A DNA stretch of 64,000 nt from contig NZ_BONY01000017.1 of the NCBI RefSeq assembly GCF_016862955.1, positions 1 to 64,000 of the forward strand. The letters are read 5' to 3'. The stretch's first letter is position 1. Each line of letters begins with the position of its first letter. The stretch is from Rhizocola hellebori (GTDB lineage: Bacteria > Actinomycetota > Actinomycetes > Mycobacteriales > Micromonosporaceae). Positions 43,167 to 52,426 of this stretch are shown piece by piece. The notes under the pieces are model-generated. The model did no database searches, was not told where the DNA came from, and saw only the letters and a program-made list of their open reading frames with translations. The translations under genes and the position numbers were made by a program.

Positions 43167-44378
43167 CTATGTGCTCTGCCCGAAGCGGCCAAGTTGGCCC
43201 GTGACCGCGTTCACCAGCGATGATCCGTGCCGCTCCACCGTTCGCAAGTAGAACTCCTGCTGGGGCGATTGGCCGTCGAACGACCACGCGCCACGCGGGC
43301 TGTCCTCTATCGGCCCTAGCGAGGAAAGCGCGGTCACCAGGCTGTCGCCGTCGAGAGCGATCGGCGACTTCAATGCCCGGTGCAGCACGGCTGCGGCGTC
43401 CCAGGTCGCCACCGCGTAGCAGTTGGGCACGGCGTCGTAGCGTGCCTGATACGCGTTACGGAACTCGTTGTTGGCCCGGTTGTCCAGCTCGGAGGTGTAG
43501 TGCAGGGCCGACTTGACGCCCAGCGCCGCGTCTCCTTGAGCCGCCAGGACACCACCTTCGGTGAGGAACCCGGAGGCGTAGATCGGTATCTTGGCGCTCA
43601 ATCCGAACTGTGCGTACTGCTTGACGAAGGCGACCGACTCCGCGCCGCCGAAGAAGCAGAAGGTCGCCTGCGCGCGGGAGGCCTGTATCCGGCTCAGATA
43701 CGGCTGGTAGTCCTGCGTCTTGCCGAAGGGCGGCTTGTCCTGCCCGACGACCGTTCCCCCGCCGCGGGTGAACTCCTTGGTGAAACCCTCGATGGCCTCC
43801 GCCCCGGCAGCATAGTCGGGCGCGATGGCGTATGCGGTTTTGATGTCCGTTGTGGACAGATAGCGGCCCATGGCACCAGCCACCTGCGCATTGGTGAAGG
43901 ACGTGCGCCAGATATAAGGGCTGCGTCCCGGACCGGTGATGCTGCCCGCACCGGCGTTGGAGACGATCAGCAGCTTCTTCGCGGCGCTGACCATGTCCTT
44001 AACGCCCAATGCGGTGGCGGAGCTGACGATGCCGACCAGGACGTCGACCTGGTCGGACTGCAGCAGCTTCTGGACCGCGGGGACACCTGTCTGCGGTGTC
44101 TCCCCTTCGTCGGCCGTGACCGTCGTGACTGTGTAGTCGCCGAACTTGCCCCCGTGGCGCTCCAGCCATAGATCCCAGCCGCGCTTCATATCGATGCCCA
44201 GCGCGGTGTATACACCGGCCTGCGGGATGACCAGCCCAACCTTGATGGAGCGGCGGCCGTCACCCGAGTTGTCCGCCGTGGTGAGGCTGTTGCCGCAGGC
44301 CGAAAGGGCACCGGCGACGCCCGCCCCACCGAGCATGCCAAGCACGCTACGGCGATTGAAACGAGAACTGATAGTCAC
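43167..44378 (-). CDS. livK: LIV-type ABC transporter substrate-binding lipoprotein (LivK)
   Basis: The 403-residue protein starts with a twin-arginine-like lipoprotein signal (NRRSVLGMLGGAGVAGALSAC; lipobox LSAC), so it is exported and lipid-anchored. The mature part is the type I binding fold (IKVGLVIPQAGVYTALGIDMKRGWDLWL, VGIVSSATALGV). The ligand may be an amino acid, amide or small aromatic; sequence does not decide. It is followed by livHMGF in one operon. Confidence 0.87.
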   Translation of the reverse strand: MTISSRFNRRSVLGMLGGAGVAGALSACGNSLTTADNSGDGRRSIKVGLVIPQAGVYTALGIDMKRGWDLWLERHGGKFGDYTVTTVTADEGETPQTGVPAVQKLLQSDQVDVLVGIVSSATALGVKDMVSAAKKLLIVSNAGAGSITGPGRSPYIWRTSFTNAQVAGAMGRYLSTTDIKTAYAIAPDYAAGAEAIEGFTKEFTRGGGTVVGQDKPPFGKTQDYQPYLSRIQASRAQATFCFFGGAESVAFVKQYAQFGLSAKIPIYASGFLTEGGVLAAQGDAALGVKSALHYTSELDNRANNEFRNAYQARYDAVPNCYAVATWDAAAVLHRALKSPIALDGDSLVTALSSLGPIEDSPRGAWSFDGQSPQQEFYLRTVERHGSSLVNAVTGQLGRFGQST

Positions 44379-44467
44379 GCAGTTGAAAATATGGGCGAGG
44401 GACGATCAGTCCCTAGGGCCAAATGGCGAGCGGGCACAGTGCCAATGCTGCCGCTATCATTTGCCGA

Positions 44468-45349
44468 TCACAGATCGGCGACGAATGCGTGCAGCGCCAG
44501 GCCGATCTCCTCGGGAGAGTCCTCTTGCAAGTAGTGGATTCCCGGTACCGAAATCTCCTTCTGGTTAGGGAAAGTGCGGCAGAAGTCGCGCGCGCTTCCG
44601 GTGAGCAGCACGCCAGGCTCGGCGCTGACAAACAGCTTGGGCACTTGCGACCGCGACAGCCACTCGCCGTAACTTTCCACGATTGAGACCATTTCGGCCG
44701 GCTCACCTTCGATGGGCAGTTCGCGAGCCAGCGTCAGGATCGGCAATCTTGACTGCGGGCTCGGGAACGGGCGCCGGTAGGCCGCCATCTCCTGCTCGCC
44801 CAGCGGGCGCATGACGCTCTTGGGAAGTATCCCTTCGATAAAGATGTTGTCCTGCAGCACAAGCTTTTCACCTGCTGGTGACCGGATGGCCCGGAAGGCG
44901 TCGTCCACACCGTGGGGGAAGTCCTCCCACCGCCTGGGCGCCGCGAGCGCCTCCATGTATGCGATTCCCTTGATCTGCTCGGGGTGACGCATCGCGCGGT
45001 AGAAACCCAATGCCGATCCCCAGTCGTGCACCACGAGAACCACGTCGTCGGTCGCTCCCACCGCATCGAACCATGCGTCCAGGTATCGCACCTGGTCCAG
45101 GAAGCGGTAGTTGCCGTCGGGCGCCGGACCCGACTCGCCCATCCCGATCAGGTCGGGCGCCAAGCACCGGCCGACGCCGCTGACCGCCGGGATGATGTTG
45201 CGCCACAAGTAGGAGGATGTCGGGTTGCCGTGAAGAAAAACAATGGGATCGCCTTCACCCACTTCAACATATGCCATATAGGTGTCTAGGAGATCCACCT
45301 GTGAGCGGGGGTTCTGGTCGGCTGACGAGATATCCGATTCTGACCGCAT
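44468..45349 (-). CDS. haloalkane dehalogenase
   Basis: The 293-residue alpha/beta hydrolase has the haloalkane dehalogenase set: [15 protein letters not shown] with halide-binding Asn42, nucleophile Asp109 followed by Trp110 in [11 protein letters not shown], Glu133 in the E-type acid position (YMEAL), and His272 in [14 protein letters not shown]. This is the subfamily II (DhaA/LinB) arrangement. It hydrolyses a carbon-halogen bond to alcohol and halide. It lies inside a transporter operon (five bases after the permease gene), so it may act on an imported halogenated compound; the same family includes Renilla-type luciferase relatives, so the true substrate is open. Confidence 0.83.
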   Translation of the reverse strand: MRSESDISSADQNPRSQVDLLDTYMAYVEVGEGDPIVFLHGNPTSSYLWRNIIPAVSGVGRCLAPDLIGMGESGPAPDGNYRFLDQVRYLDAWFDAVGATDDVVLVVHDWGSALGFYRAMRHPEQIKGIAYMEALAAPRRWEDFPHGVDDAFRAIRSPAGEKLVLQDNIFIEGILPKSVMRPLGEQEMAAYRRPFPSPQSRLPILTLARELPIEGEPAEMVSIVESYGEWLSRSQVPKLFVSAEPGVLLTGSARDFCRTFPNQKEISVPGIHYLQEDSPEEIGLALHAFVADL

Positions 45350-45354
45350 ATCGG

Positions 45355-47154
45355 CTACAACGACGACGACTCCCAAAGGTGTCTTATCGGGCGCATCATG
45401 CGATGTAGCGGTGCCTTGGCCAGCGAGCCCGTCAACTGACGACGCATACCCGCAAGGCCACTGGGCTCGGCACGTATCACCAGCAGCCCAAGCACGCCAT
45501 TGACCACGAACCGCAGTGCGGGCAACGGCAGCAACAGAAGCACCAGCCCAAAGACCGACACGCCCAGCACCGGACCGGCCAGCGACTCCATCCCACCCAC
45601 GCCCGTTGCTGACACCAGCCTGACGCCGGATTCGGCGGCGTAGGTGTTCGGCAGCAACCCGCCATGCGCCAGGGCCAGTACCGTCCCGCCGGCCGAAGCG
45701 ACAAACCCGGTCAGCACCAGCATCACCAGCCGAACGCGGGGCAGGTTGACCCCCTCCCGCGCCGCGATGCCGCTGTCGCGGCGTGAAGCCACGGCCACCT
45801 GGCAAGCACGGCTGCGGGCGACCATCGCCACCGTCCCGAAACACGCGATCAAAGCGAGCGCCACTAGCGCATTCCAGCTGCCGTGCAATTGCGAGGACAG
45901 CAAATCCTCTTGGCGCGACAACAGGCGGGGCCAGCCCAGCAGGTGGGGCGAGGTGAACAGGGTATAGGCGAACACCCCCCACGTCATGCTGGTCACCGGC
46001 GCCGGAGCACCGCCATGCCGGATTGCGGGGTAACCGACTAACGGCGAAAGCACAGCACCTGACGCCGCCCCAGCAAGCATCGCCAGCGGAACGGGCAGGC
46101 CGCTTGCCAGCGCCACCCAGCCACCCAACGCCGCGAAGCCGAGCTGGCCGAGGGTGACCTGACCTACCCAGCCCATCAGCAGCCTCAGCGACAGAGCCAC
46201 CAGACACAGACCAGCCAGTTCGGTCGCCGGCGGGAAAAGGTAGCCGGCGATGGCGACTGCCACCGCGGCCACACAGATCGGCGTCAACCCCCGGATGGGC
46301 GCAGACTGAAATTCTGAACTAGCTAGCGGGACAACGGGGGTTGTGCGCACGCGGCCGCGCAGCACGAGGGCGATGCTCAGCAGCGGGAGCAGCGCCAGCT
46401 GGTATGGCCCTACGTCGGAAAACGAGCGAACGATGGCTTCCTGCAACACACTGAGGGTCAATGCTCCGAACACAATGGTGCCCAGATCCTCAAAGCAGCC
46501 CCACGCGGCGGCGACCATCGCCGTGGCCATCGCGGTGACCGGAAGGTCGTGCGCGCCCGCAGCGCTCAGCGGGCCTGGGCCGACCGCAAACAGCGCGGCT
46601 CCCGCAACACCGGCCAGCCCACAACATAGACCAGCCGCGACGCACCGCAGGTGCTTGCCTCCCGTGCGCCAGGCCAAGGCCATCATGACCACACCTGGTA
46701 AGCAAGCAGCCACCAACACCGTCACCGATGCCGGGGAAGTCAGCGGCGCCGGCTGGCCGGCCGGAAGCCAGCCGCGTATCGCGAACAGCACCTGCAGCAC
46801 AAGCATGCCGAACAGGGTCGGCACCACACGCGGCCAGTCGCGCAGCCGCTGCACCGCGCGGTGGCATAACCACCCGATCCCACCCGCGAGCGCTATCAGG
46901 ACCGGGGCGATCAACGGGTACACACTGAGGGGAAGCGCATTGGCAGCAGTGGCTATCGTTGCAGCTAGGGCAAACTCAGCGAAGCTCACATAGCCGTCGC
47001 ATCGGAAGGTCAGAACGATGGCCACCGCCACCAGTGCGGTAATCCCGGCGCAGATCAGCGCATCGAGATAGCCCGCAGCCGGCATCGGCAGGAAGGCGAC
47101 GGTGCCGAGCAGCACCGTGGCCGACCACCATATCTCCCTGCGCTGGAACGCCAT
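45355..47154 (-). CDS. fused LivH-LivM-type ABC permease
   Basis: The 599-residue protein carries two permease modules. The first (about residues 1-285) is a LivH-like domain and the second (about 310-580) a LivM-like domain, with [32 protein letters not shown] as its LivM-type signature and an ATPase-coupling loop [23 protein letters not shown]. No ATPase or binding protein of its own is adjacent on its upstream side. It may share those of the livK/livGF set downstream, giving an alternative importer. The ATG at 47154 is used because the upstream frame is not membrane-like. Confidence 0.75.
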   Translation of the reverse strand: MAFQRREIWWSATVLLGTVAFLPMPAAGYLDALICAGITALVAVAIVLTFRCDGYVSFAEFALAATIATAANALPLSVYPLIAPVLIALAGGIGWLCHRAVQRLRDWPRVVPTLFGMLVLQVLFAIRGWLPAGQPAPLTSPASVTVLVAACLPGVVMMALAWRTGGKHLRCVAAGLCCGLAGVAGAALFAVGPGPLSAAGAHDLPVTAMATAMVAAAWGCFEDLGTIVFGALTLSVLQEAIVRSFSDVGPYQLALLPLLSIALVLRGRVRTTPVVPLASSEFQSAPIRGLTPICVAAVAVAIAGYLFPPATELAGLCLVALSLRLLMGWVGQVTLGQLGFAALGGWVALASGLPVPLAMLAGAASGAVLSPLVGYPAIRHGGAPAPVTSMTWGVFAYTLFTSPHLLGWPRLLSRQEDLLSSQLHGSWNALVALALIACFGTVAMVARSRACQVAVASRRDSGIAAREGVNLPRVRLVMLVLTGFVASAGGTVLALAHGGLLPNTYAAESGVRLVSATGVGGMESLAGPVLGVSVFGLVLLLLPLPALRFVVNGVLGLLVIRAEPSGLAGMRRQLTGSLAKAPLHRMMRPIRHLWESSSL

Positions 47155-47349
47155 GAGCGGCGACCATACGCCTACCTGGGAAAAACACCACAACTGCAAG
47201 CGATGGCCTGCGCGATTCCTCCCGAGGTGCCCCGTCGGATTGGCCTTGCCGCCACTCGCATAATGGTTCTTGAGGGATCCCCAGGCGTTTGGCTGCACTG
47301 GAACAAGTGCACGACCAATTCGCCAGGGAGTGTCCCCGTGCTACTAGAA

Positions 47350-47675
47350 GTGTCCACAAAGGACGTTCTGCCACCCGAGTCGAGATGGAAAAGCCTTAGT
47401 CGCAAGCGCGCCAACGGCATCTGCTTCGAGCACCCATTCCTATTCCGGATGGGGATTTCGGTCGCTGTCTTCGCCGTGCTGCTTCAGCTGCCCAGGTACT
47501 ACATGGCCCGCGTGAACCAATTCCACCTGGCGCACATGCCGATGACCTGGTGCATGTGGGCGGGATTGATCATGCTGTTGGTTGGGGTCCGGGGACCAAA
47601 GCCAAGCAGCTGGAACGCCTCACCGCCGAGGAACTGCACGCCATCAAGCCCCAGCTGTCCCCGGTCAAGGTCTGA
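47350..47675 (+). pseudogene. small two-span membrane protein, apparent frameshift
   Basis: From a GTG at 47350 the frame reads a soluble start, then two hydrophobic spans (FRMGISVAVFAVLLQL and HMPMTWCMWAGLIMLLVG). The natural continuation (WGPGTKAKQLERLTAEELHA..., ending KV at 47675) is in another frame. The shift falls in a G-rich run near 47580. The C-terminal tail is clearly codon-biased and coding-like, so this is a real gene interrupted by a one-base indel, or a sequencing error. Family not recognised. Confidence 0.5.
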
Positions 47676-47679
47676 TCCA

Positions 47680-48051
47680 TCAGCCAGCCCAGCGGTCGGC
47701 ACCTCGCGTCACCATATCGAGGTGCCGTCGCAGGAAGCGGTCGCACAGATCACGCGACCACAGCATCGAGAACATCTCGAAATCCCTGTCCGATCCATTG
47801 ATCACTCGGTGATCTACGAACGGAGTGAAGTGCACAACGTCGCCCCGGTGGACGATTATTTGTTCCACCTTCGACTCCACCACGGCCTCCCCCGCCACGG
47901 CGACGAGAAGCTCGTACTCACGGTGGGCGTGGCGCAGAACTGCACTGTGCGCCTTGACGATGCAGAACTCACCGTCGAACGGTGCGTTGAGAACGGGCCA
48001 GGACGATAGTCGCTGCGCATCGCCCGCACGATCAAACCGATGGATAAGCAT
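47680..48051 (-). CDS. cupin-domain protein
   Basis: The 123-residue protein has the two cupin motifs: HAHREYELLVAVAGEAVVE (motif 1 with metal-binding histidines) and HRGDVVHFTPFVDHRVIN (motif 2). It may be a small metal-dependent sensor or enzyme. It is divergent from egtA across 91 bases and converges on the frameshifted membrane gene. No specific substrate can be given. Confidence 0.75.
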   Translation of the reverse strand: MLIHRFDRAGDAQRLSSWPVLNAPFDGEFCIVKAHSAVLRHAHREYELLVAVAGEAVVESKVEQIIVHRGDVVHFTPFVDHRVINGSDRDFEMFSMLWSRDLCDRFLRRHLDMVTRGADRWAG

Positions 48052-48142
48052 CCGGAAACCGTAAATGCCGTCATCGGCTCGGCCTCAGTACCACTATGCC
48101 CCGGCCGACGGCACCACACCCTGAGAAAGACGGAGCGCGAAG

Positions 48143-49342
48143 ATGCTCAAGGACGAGGCTTTGACCATGTTCGAGGAGCCAGTAACCTGCCTGGCCGACG
48201 CCGAGGGGTACATCGTCAAGGTGTGCTTCAAGACCGGCCCTCCCACCCGCATCGGTGCCGAACTCGAGTGGAACCTGCATCGCAGCGAGGATTCCCGGCG
48301 GCCAGTCACCGCGAACCTGCTGCGTGTCGCACTTGGTGACCACTGCCCGACCTCGTTGCGGCCCCACGCCCGGCCTCAGCCTTTGCCCCGGGGTGGCCTG
48401 GTCACGATCGAACCGGGCGGACAGGTCGAGATCTCCACCCAGCCTAGCGAGTCGCTGGCCGAGCTCATCAATGACACCTGCGTCGACATCGGGCACCTTC
48501 GACGGATGCTGGCGGCGGCTGGACTGCGAATGAGCGACGACGCCTGCGATCTCACGCGTGAACCCCTGCGCATGCTGGACTCTCCGCGATATCGAGCGAT
48601 GGAACAGGCCTTCGACCGCATCGGCCCGTTCGGGCGCACGATGATGTGCTCCACCGCCGGCTTGCAGGTCTGCCTGGACGCGGGGACCGAACAGCGCGTA
48701 GCTGCACGGTGGAACGCCTTGCACATATTGGGGCCGGCCCTGATCGCGCTGTTCGCCAATTCACCCGGCGCGGGGTGGGCCTCGCATCGCATGCAGGTCT
48801 GGTACGGCACCGACCCGATCCGTACCTGCCCCCCGGCCGACAGCGCCGACCCGGTGGCCGCGTGGGCCCGGCGGGTCCTGCACACGCCGCTGCTGTGCCT
48901 GCGCCGGCCCGATGATTGCTGGACCGCACCGCCGAAGGTGACTTTCGCGGACTGGATCGCCGGTGCGATCCGGCCGCAACCCACGTATGACGATCTCGAC
49001 TACCACCTGAGTACCATCTTCGCTCCGGTACGCGCCCGCGGCTACCTGGAGGTGCGATACCTGGACGCTCAGCCCGGAACGGACTGGATGCTGGCGACCA
49101 CCATGCTGGCGGCCCTGTTCGCGCAGGAGTCCACAGTGGATGAGGCAGCAGCCATCGCCGCTCCCGCTGCGGGCCGTTGGGCATCGGCCGCCCAGCTGGG
49201 TCTGGCCGACCCGGCCATCGCCGTGGTGGTGCCCGCACTGCTTGCCTTGACCTGTAGGGCAATCGCAGACACCGACCTGTCCGCGGACACCGCCGCCTGG
49301 CTCGCCGAGCGGCTGCGCAGGAAGGCAGGCGACCTTCTATGA
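48143..49342 (+). CDS. egtA: EgtA, glutamate-cysteine ligase of ergothioneine synthesis
   Basis: The 399-residue protein belongs to the GCS2/GshA-type ligase family used as EgtA in actinobacteria to make gamma-glutamylcysteine. Seen: IGAELEWNLHR, GGLVTIEPGGQVEISTQPSESL (ATP/glutamate site), MMCSTAGLQVCLDAG and YLEVRYLDAQPG. It overlaps egtB by four bases. An ATG at 48167 (MFEEP) is an alternative start. The order egtABCD is the actinobacterial ergothioneine operon. Confidence 0.88.
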   Translation: MLKDEALTMFEEPVTCLADAEGYIVKVCFKTGPPTRIGAELEWNLHRSEDSRRPVTANLLRVALGDHCPTSLRPHARPQPLPRGGLVTIEPGGQVEISTQPSESLAELINDTCVDIGHLRRMLAAAGLRMSDDACDLTREPLRMLDSPRYRAMEQAFDRIGPFGRTMMCSTAGLQVCLDAGTEQRVAARWNALHILGPALIALFANSPGAGWASHRMQVWYGTDPIRTCPPADSADPVAAWARRVLHTPLLCLRRPDDCWTAPPKVTFADWIAGAIRPQPTYDDLDYHLSTIFAPVRARGYLEVRYLDAQPGTDWMLATTMLAALFAQESTVDEAAAIAAPAAGRWASAAQLGLADPAIAVVVPALLALTCRAIADTDLSADTAAWLAERLRRKAGDLL

Positions 49343-50640
49343 CCGGTTCTGATGTACGCACTCACGTAGCCGCTGAACTTCAGCGTGCCCGCCGTCGCAG
49401 CCTGTGCCTGACCGAATCGGTCGACGACCACGATCTGGTCCGGCAGCACTCCCCCTTGATGTCCCCGCTGGTCTGGGACCTGGCGCATGTGGGCAACCAG
49501 GAGGAGCTGTGGCTCGTCCGCGACGTCGGCGGAGGTGAACCTGTGCGCTCCGACATCGACCATCTTTATGACGCGTTCAAGCACCCGCGCGGTGACCGGC
49601 CAAGCCTACCGTTGCTAGGCCCAAACGAAGCGCGCCGTTATGTCGGAACCGTCCGCGACAGAGTGCTCCGCCTGCTCGACCGCGTCAGCCTCGATGACCG
49701 GCCCTTGGTCCGCCAGGCTTTCGCCTTCGGCATGATCGTGCAGCACGAGCAGCAGCACGACGAGACCATGCTAGCCACTCATCAACTGCGCCAGGGGGAT
49801 CCGGTCCTGGCTGCCGCGCCGCCACCAGCTAGCGCTATCCCGGTCAACGGCGAGGTGCTCATCAAAGGCGGCCCCTTCGCTATGGGCACCTCGCTGGAGC
49901 CCTGGGCGCTGGACAACGAACGCCCCGAGCACGAAGTATTTGTCGCCGACTTTTTCATCGACCGCGCGCCGGTGACCAACCGCCAGTATCAAGAATTCAT
50001 CGACGACGGCGGCTACGACGACAGTCGTCACTGGAGTGCAGACGGGTGGCAGCATCGCATGACGGGCGGCCTCACCGGCCCAATGCATTGGTGTGGCGAC
50101 GGGACCTATGTCAGATTCGGGCGCCGCGAGCCGATTTTGCCCGACGAGCCGGTGGTGCACGTCTGCTGGTATGAGGCGCAGGCCTACGCGGCGTGGGCGG
50201 GCAAACGCCTGCCCACCGAAGCCGAGTGGGAGAAAGCCGCGCGCCACGATCCGCGCACCGGGCGGTCACGGCGGTATCCGTGGGGGGACGACGATCCCGA
50301 TTCGGCCCACGCCAACCTCGGGCAGCGTCATCTGTCCCCCGCGCCGGTGGGCGCTTACCCACAGGGCGCCTCGCCCTACGGGGTGCATCAGCTGATAGGG
50401 GATGTGTGGGAGTGGACCAGCTCCTCCTTTGGCGGGTACCCGGGCTTTCGTGCCTTTCCCTACGCCGAGTACTCGGAGGTGTTCTTCGGCGATGAGTACC
50501 GAGTCCTGCGCGGCGGTTCCTTCGGCACTGACTCGTCTGCGTGCCGGGGCACGTTCCGCAACTGGGATTACCCGGTCCGCCGGCAGATCTTTAGCGGCCT
50601 GCGCTGCGCCCGCGACCCTCACCCGGAGGAGGCCCGCTGA
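49339..50640 (+). CDS. egtB: EgtB, hercynine oxygenase (sulfoxide synthase)
   Basis: The 433-residue enzyme joins hercynine and gamma-glutamylcysteine with oxygen to form the C-S sulfoxide. An N-terminal DinB-like domain has the iron-ligand histidines in QHEQQHDET and near WDLAHVGNQEELW. A C-terminal FGE/sulfatase-modifying domain has IKGGPFAMGT, PTEAEWEKAARHDP and GDVWEWTSSSF with RGGSFGTDSSACRGTFRNW. It overlaps egtC by one base. Confidence 0.92.
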   Translation: MTGSDVRTHVAAELQRARRRSLCLTESVDDHDLVRQHSPLMSPLVWDLAHVGNQEELWLVRDVGGGEPVRSDIDHLYDAFKHPRGDRPSLPLLGPNEARRYVGTVRDRVLRLLDRVSLDDRPLVRQAFAFGMIVQHEQQHDETMLATHQLRQGDPVLAAAPPPASAIPVNGEVLIKGGPFAMGTSLEPWALDNERPEHEVFVADFFIDRAPVTNRQYQEFIDDGGYDDSRHWSADGWQHRMTGGLTGPMHWCGDGTYVRFGRREPILPDEPVVHVCWYEAQAYAAWAGKRLPTEAEWEKAARHDPRTGRSRRYPWGDDDPDSAHANLGQRHLSPAPVGAYPQGASPYGVHQLIGDVWEWTSSSFGGYPGFRAFPYAEYSEVFFGDEYRVLRGGSFGTDSSACRGTFRNWDYPVRRQIFSGLRCARDPHPEEAR

Positions 50641-51374
50641 TGTGCCGGCATCTGTTGTATCTAGGCGAACCGGCCCGCGTTTCCTCGTTGGTGCTGGAGC
50701 CCAGCCACAGCCTGCTGCGCCAGTCGTGGGCACCACGATTGGCTGGCGGCCACAGTACAGTCAACGCCGACGGTTTCGGGATTGGCTGGTACGGCCAAGA
50801 CGGCCCGGTGCGGTACCGCCGCAGCACCCCTATGTGGGGTGATGAGAACCTGCCCGCCCTGGCCAACGCCACCGTCGCGACGGCGATCCTCGCCGCTGTG
50901 CGCTCTGCAACGCCCGGTATGCCGGTGGGCGACGCCGCGTGTGCGCCCTTTGGATCCGACGGCTGGCTTTTCAGCCACAACGGTTTCATCGCCGGGTGGC
51001 CCGACAGCATCGCCAAGCTGGCCGAACGGCTGCCCATCACCGACCTGCTCACCGTCGACGCGCCAACGGACTCCGCGTTCACGTGGACCATGGTGCGCCA
51101 TCTGTTGCGCTCCGGCGAGCAGCCGGACGCCGCCCTCATCACGACCGTAGCCGAAATAGCCGCGGCAGCCCCCGCCTCCCGGCTCAACTTCCTGCTCACC
51201 GATGGCGTACGTGGGTACGCCTCGTGCGTGGGCCATTCGCTGTTCGTCCGGTGCCTGCCGGGTCAGGTCGTGATTGCGTCGGAGCCCTTCGACGATCATC
51301 CGGCGTGGACCTCGATTCCCGACAACCACCTGCTTACCACCGAACCGTCCGGATACACCTTGGAGGAGTTGTGA
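50640..51374 (+). CDS. egtC: EgtC, glutamine-amidotransferase-like hydrolase
   Basis: The 244-residue class II (Ntn) amidohydrolase has the nucleophile Cys2 directly after the start (MCRHLLYLG). It continues with ADGFGIGWYG and SHNGFIAGWP, the family's glutamine-binding motifs. EgtC removes the gamma-glutamyl group from the sulfoxide formed by EgtB. Its stop overlaps the egtD GTG by four bases. Confidence 0.92.
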   Translation: MCRHLLYLGEPARVSSLVLEPSHSLLRQSWAPRLAGGHSTVNADGFGIGWYGQDGPVRYRRSTPMWGDENLPALANATVATAILAAVRSATPGMPVGDAACAPFGSDGWLFSHNGFIAGWPDSIAKLAERLPITDLLTVDAPTDSAFTWTMVRHLLRSGEQPDAALITTVAEIAAAAPASRLNFLLTDGVRGYASCVGHSLFVRCLPGQVVIASEPFDDHPAWTSIPDNHLLTTEPSGYTLEEL

Positions 51375-52333
51375 AGTTCGATATCTATCTGACCGAGGCC
51401 GATCTGGCCGCCGACCTCCGCCACGATGTCCAGTGTGGACTATCGACAAAACCGAAGACCTTGCCGCCCAAGTGGTTCTATGACGAAGCAGGCAGCGAGC
51501 TGTTCGAGCTGATCACCAAGTTGCCCGAATATTATCCCACCGGTTGTGAGCGAGCCATCCTGAGCGCCCACGCCGACGACATCGCCAGCATCACCAGCGC
51601 CACCACGGTCGTCGAGCTCGGGTCGGGATCCTCCGACAAGACCCGCCTGCTGCTTGAGGCCTTCGGCCGGCACGGCACACTCCGCGGGTTCGTGCCGATA
51701 GACGTGTCCGCGTCGATGCTTGAGATGTCGGCCGAGGCGATCGCGGCGGACTTTCCGTGGCTGCAGGTCCATGCCATCGTCGGCGATTTCCTCAAACATC
51801 TAGGCCGGATCCCGGACGGCGCCAACCGCCTGGTGGTCTTCCTTGGCGGCACCATCGGCAACCTGATGCCGCACGAGCGGGCGGAGTTCCTCACTGCGCT
51901 GCGCGGCACGCTGCGTGACGGTGAGTGGCTGCTGCTGGGCACGGATCTGGTCAAGCCGTTGCCGACACTCATCGACGCCTATGACGACTCCAGTGGCGTG
52001 ACGGCCGAGTTCAACCGCAACGTTCTGCGGGTTATCAACCGTGAGCTGGGAGCGGACTTCGACGTCGAGGCATTCGCCCATGTTGCGGTATGGAATGTGC
52101 CCGAGCAATGGATCGAAATGCGGCTGCGCGCGCAGCGAGAGATGACGGTGAACATCTCCCGCCTTGGCCTGACAGTCCACTTCGACGAGGACGAGGAGCT
52201 GCGCACAGAGATCTCCGCGAAGTTCCGTCGCCATGGGATCGCCGCGGAGCTGGAGCGGGCCGGTTTCGCCAGCCAGGCCTGGTGGACCGACCCGGCCGGC
52301 CGCTTCGGCGTCACCCTGGCCCAGGCCCAATAG
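51371..52333 (+). CDS. egtD: EgtD, histidine N-methyltransferase
   Basis: The 320-residue SAM-dependent enzyme trimethylates histidine to hercynine. Seen: LPPKWFYDEAGSELFELIT, SAM-loop VVELGSGSSDKTRLLL, FVPIDVSASML, VVFLGGTIGNLMP and FNRNVLRVINRELGADFD. It ends the egt run; the PLP lyase EgtE, which finishes ergothioneine, is not adjacent. The NRPS gene starts about 93 bases downstream on the same strand. Confidence 0.92.
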   Translation: MKFDIYLTEADLAADLRHDVQCGLSTKPKTLPPKWFYDEAGSELFELITKLPEYYPTGCERAILSAHADDIASITSATTVVELGSGSSDKTRLLLEAFGRHGTLRGFVPIDVSASMLEMSAEAIAADFPWLQVHAIVGDFLKHLGRIPDGANRLVVFLGGTIGNLMPHERAEFLTALRGTLRDGEWLLLGTDLVKPLPTLIDAYDDSSGVTAEFNRNVLRVINRELGADFDVEAFAHVAVWNVPEQWIEMRLRAQREMTVNISRLGLTVHFDEDEELRTEISAKFRRHGIAAELERAGFASQAWWTDPAGRFGVTLAQAQ

Positions 52334-52426
52334 CCGTCTTCACACCATCCGGGTGCCCCCGCGGCACCCGGACCTCCGAAACCCTCCGCATCGGATACAC
52401 AGTTTGGTTCCCCGCCACATCCGTAT

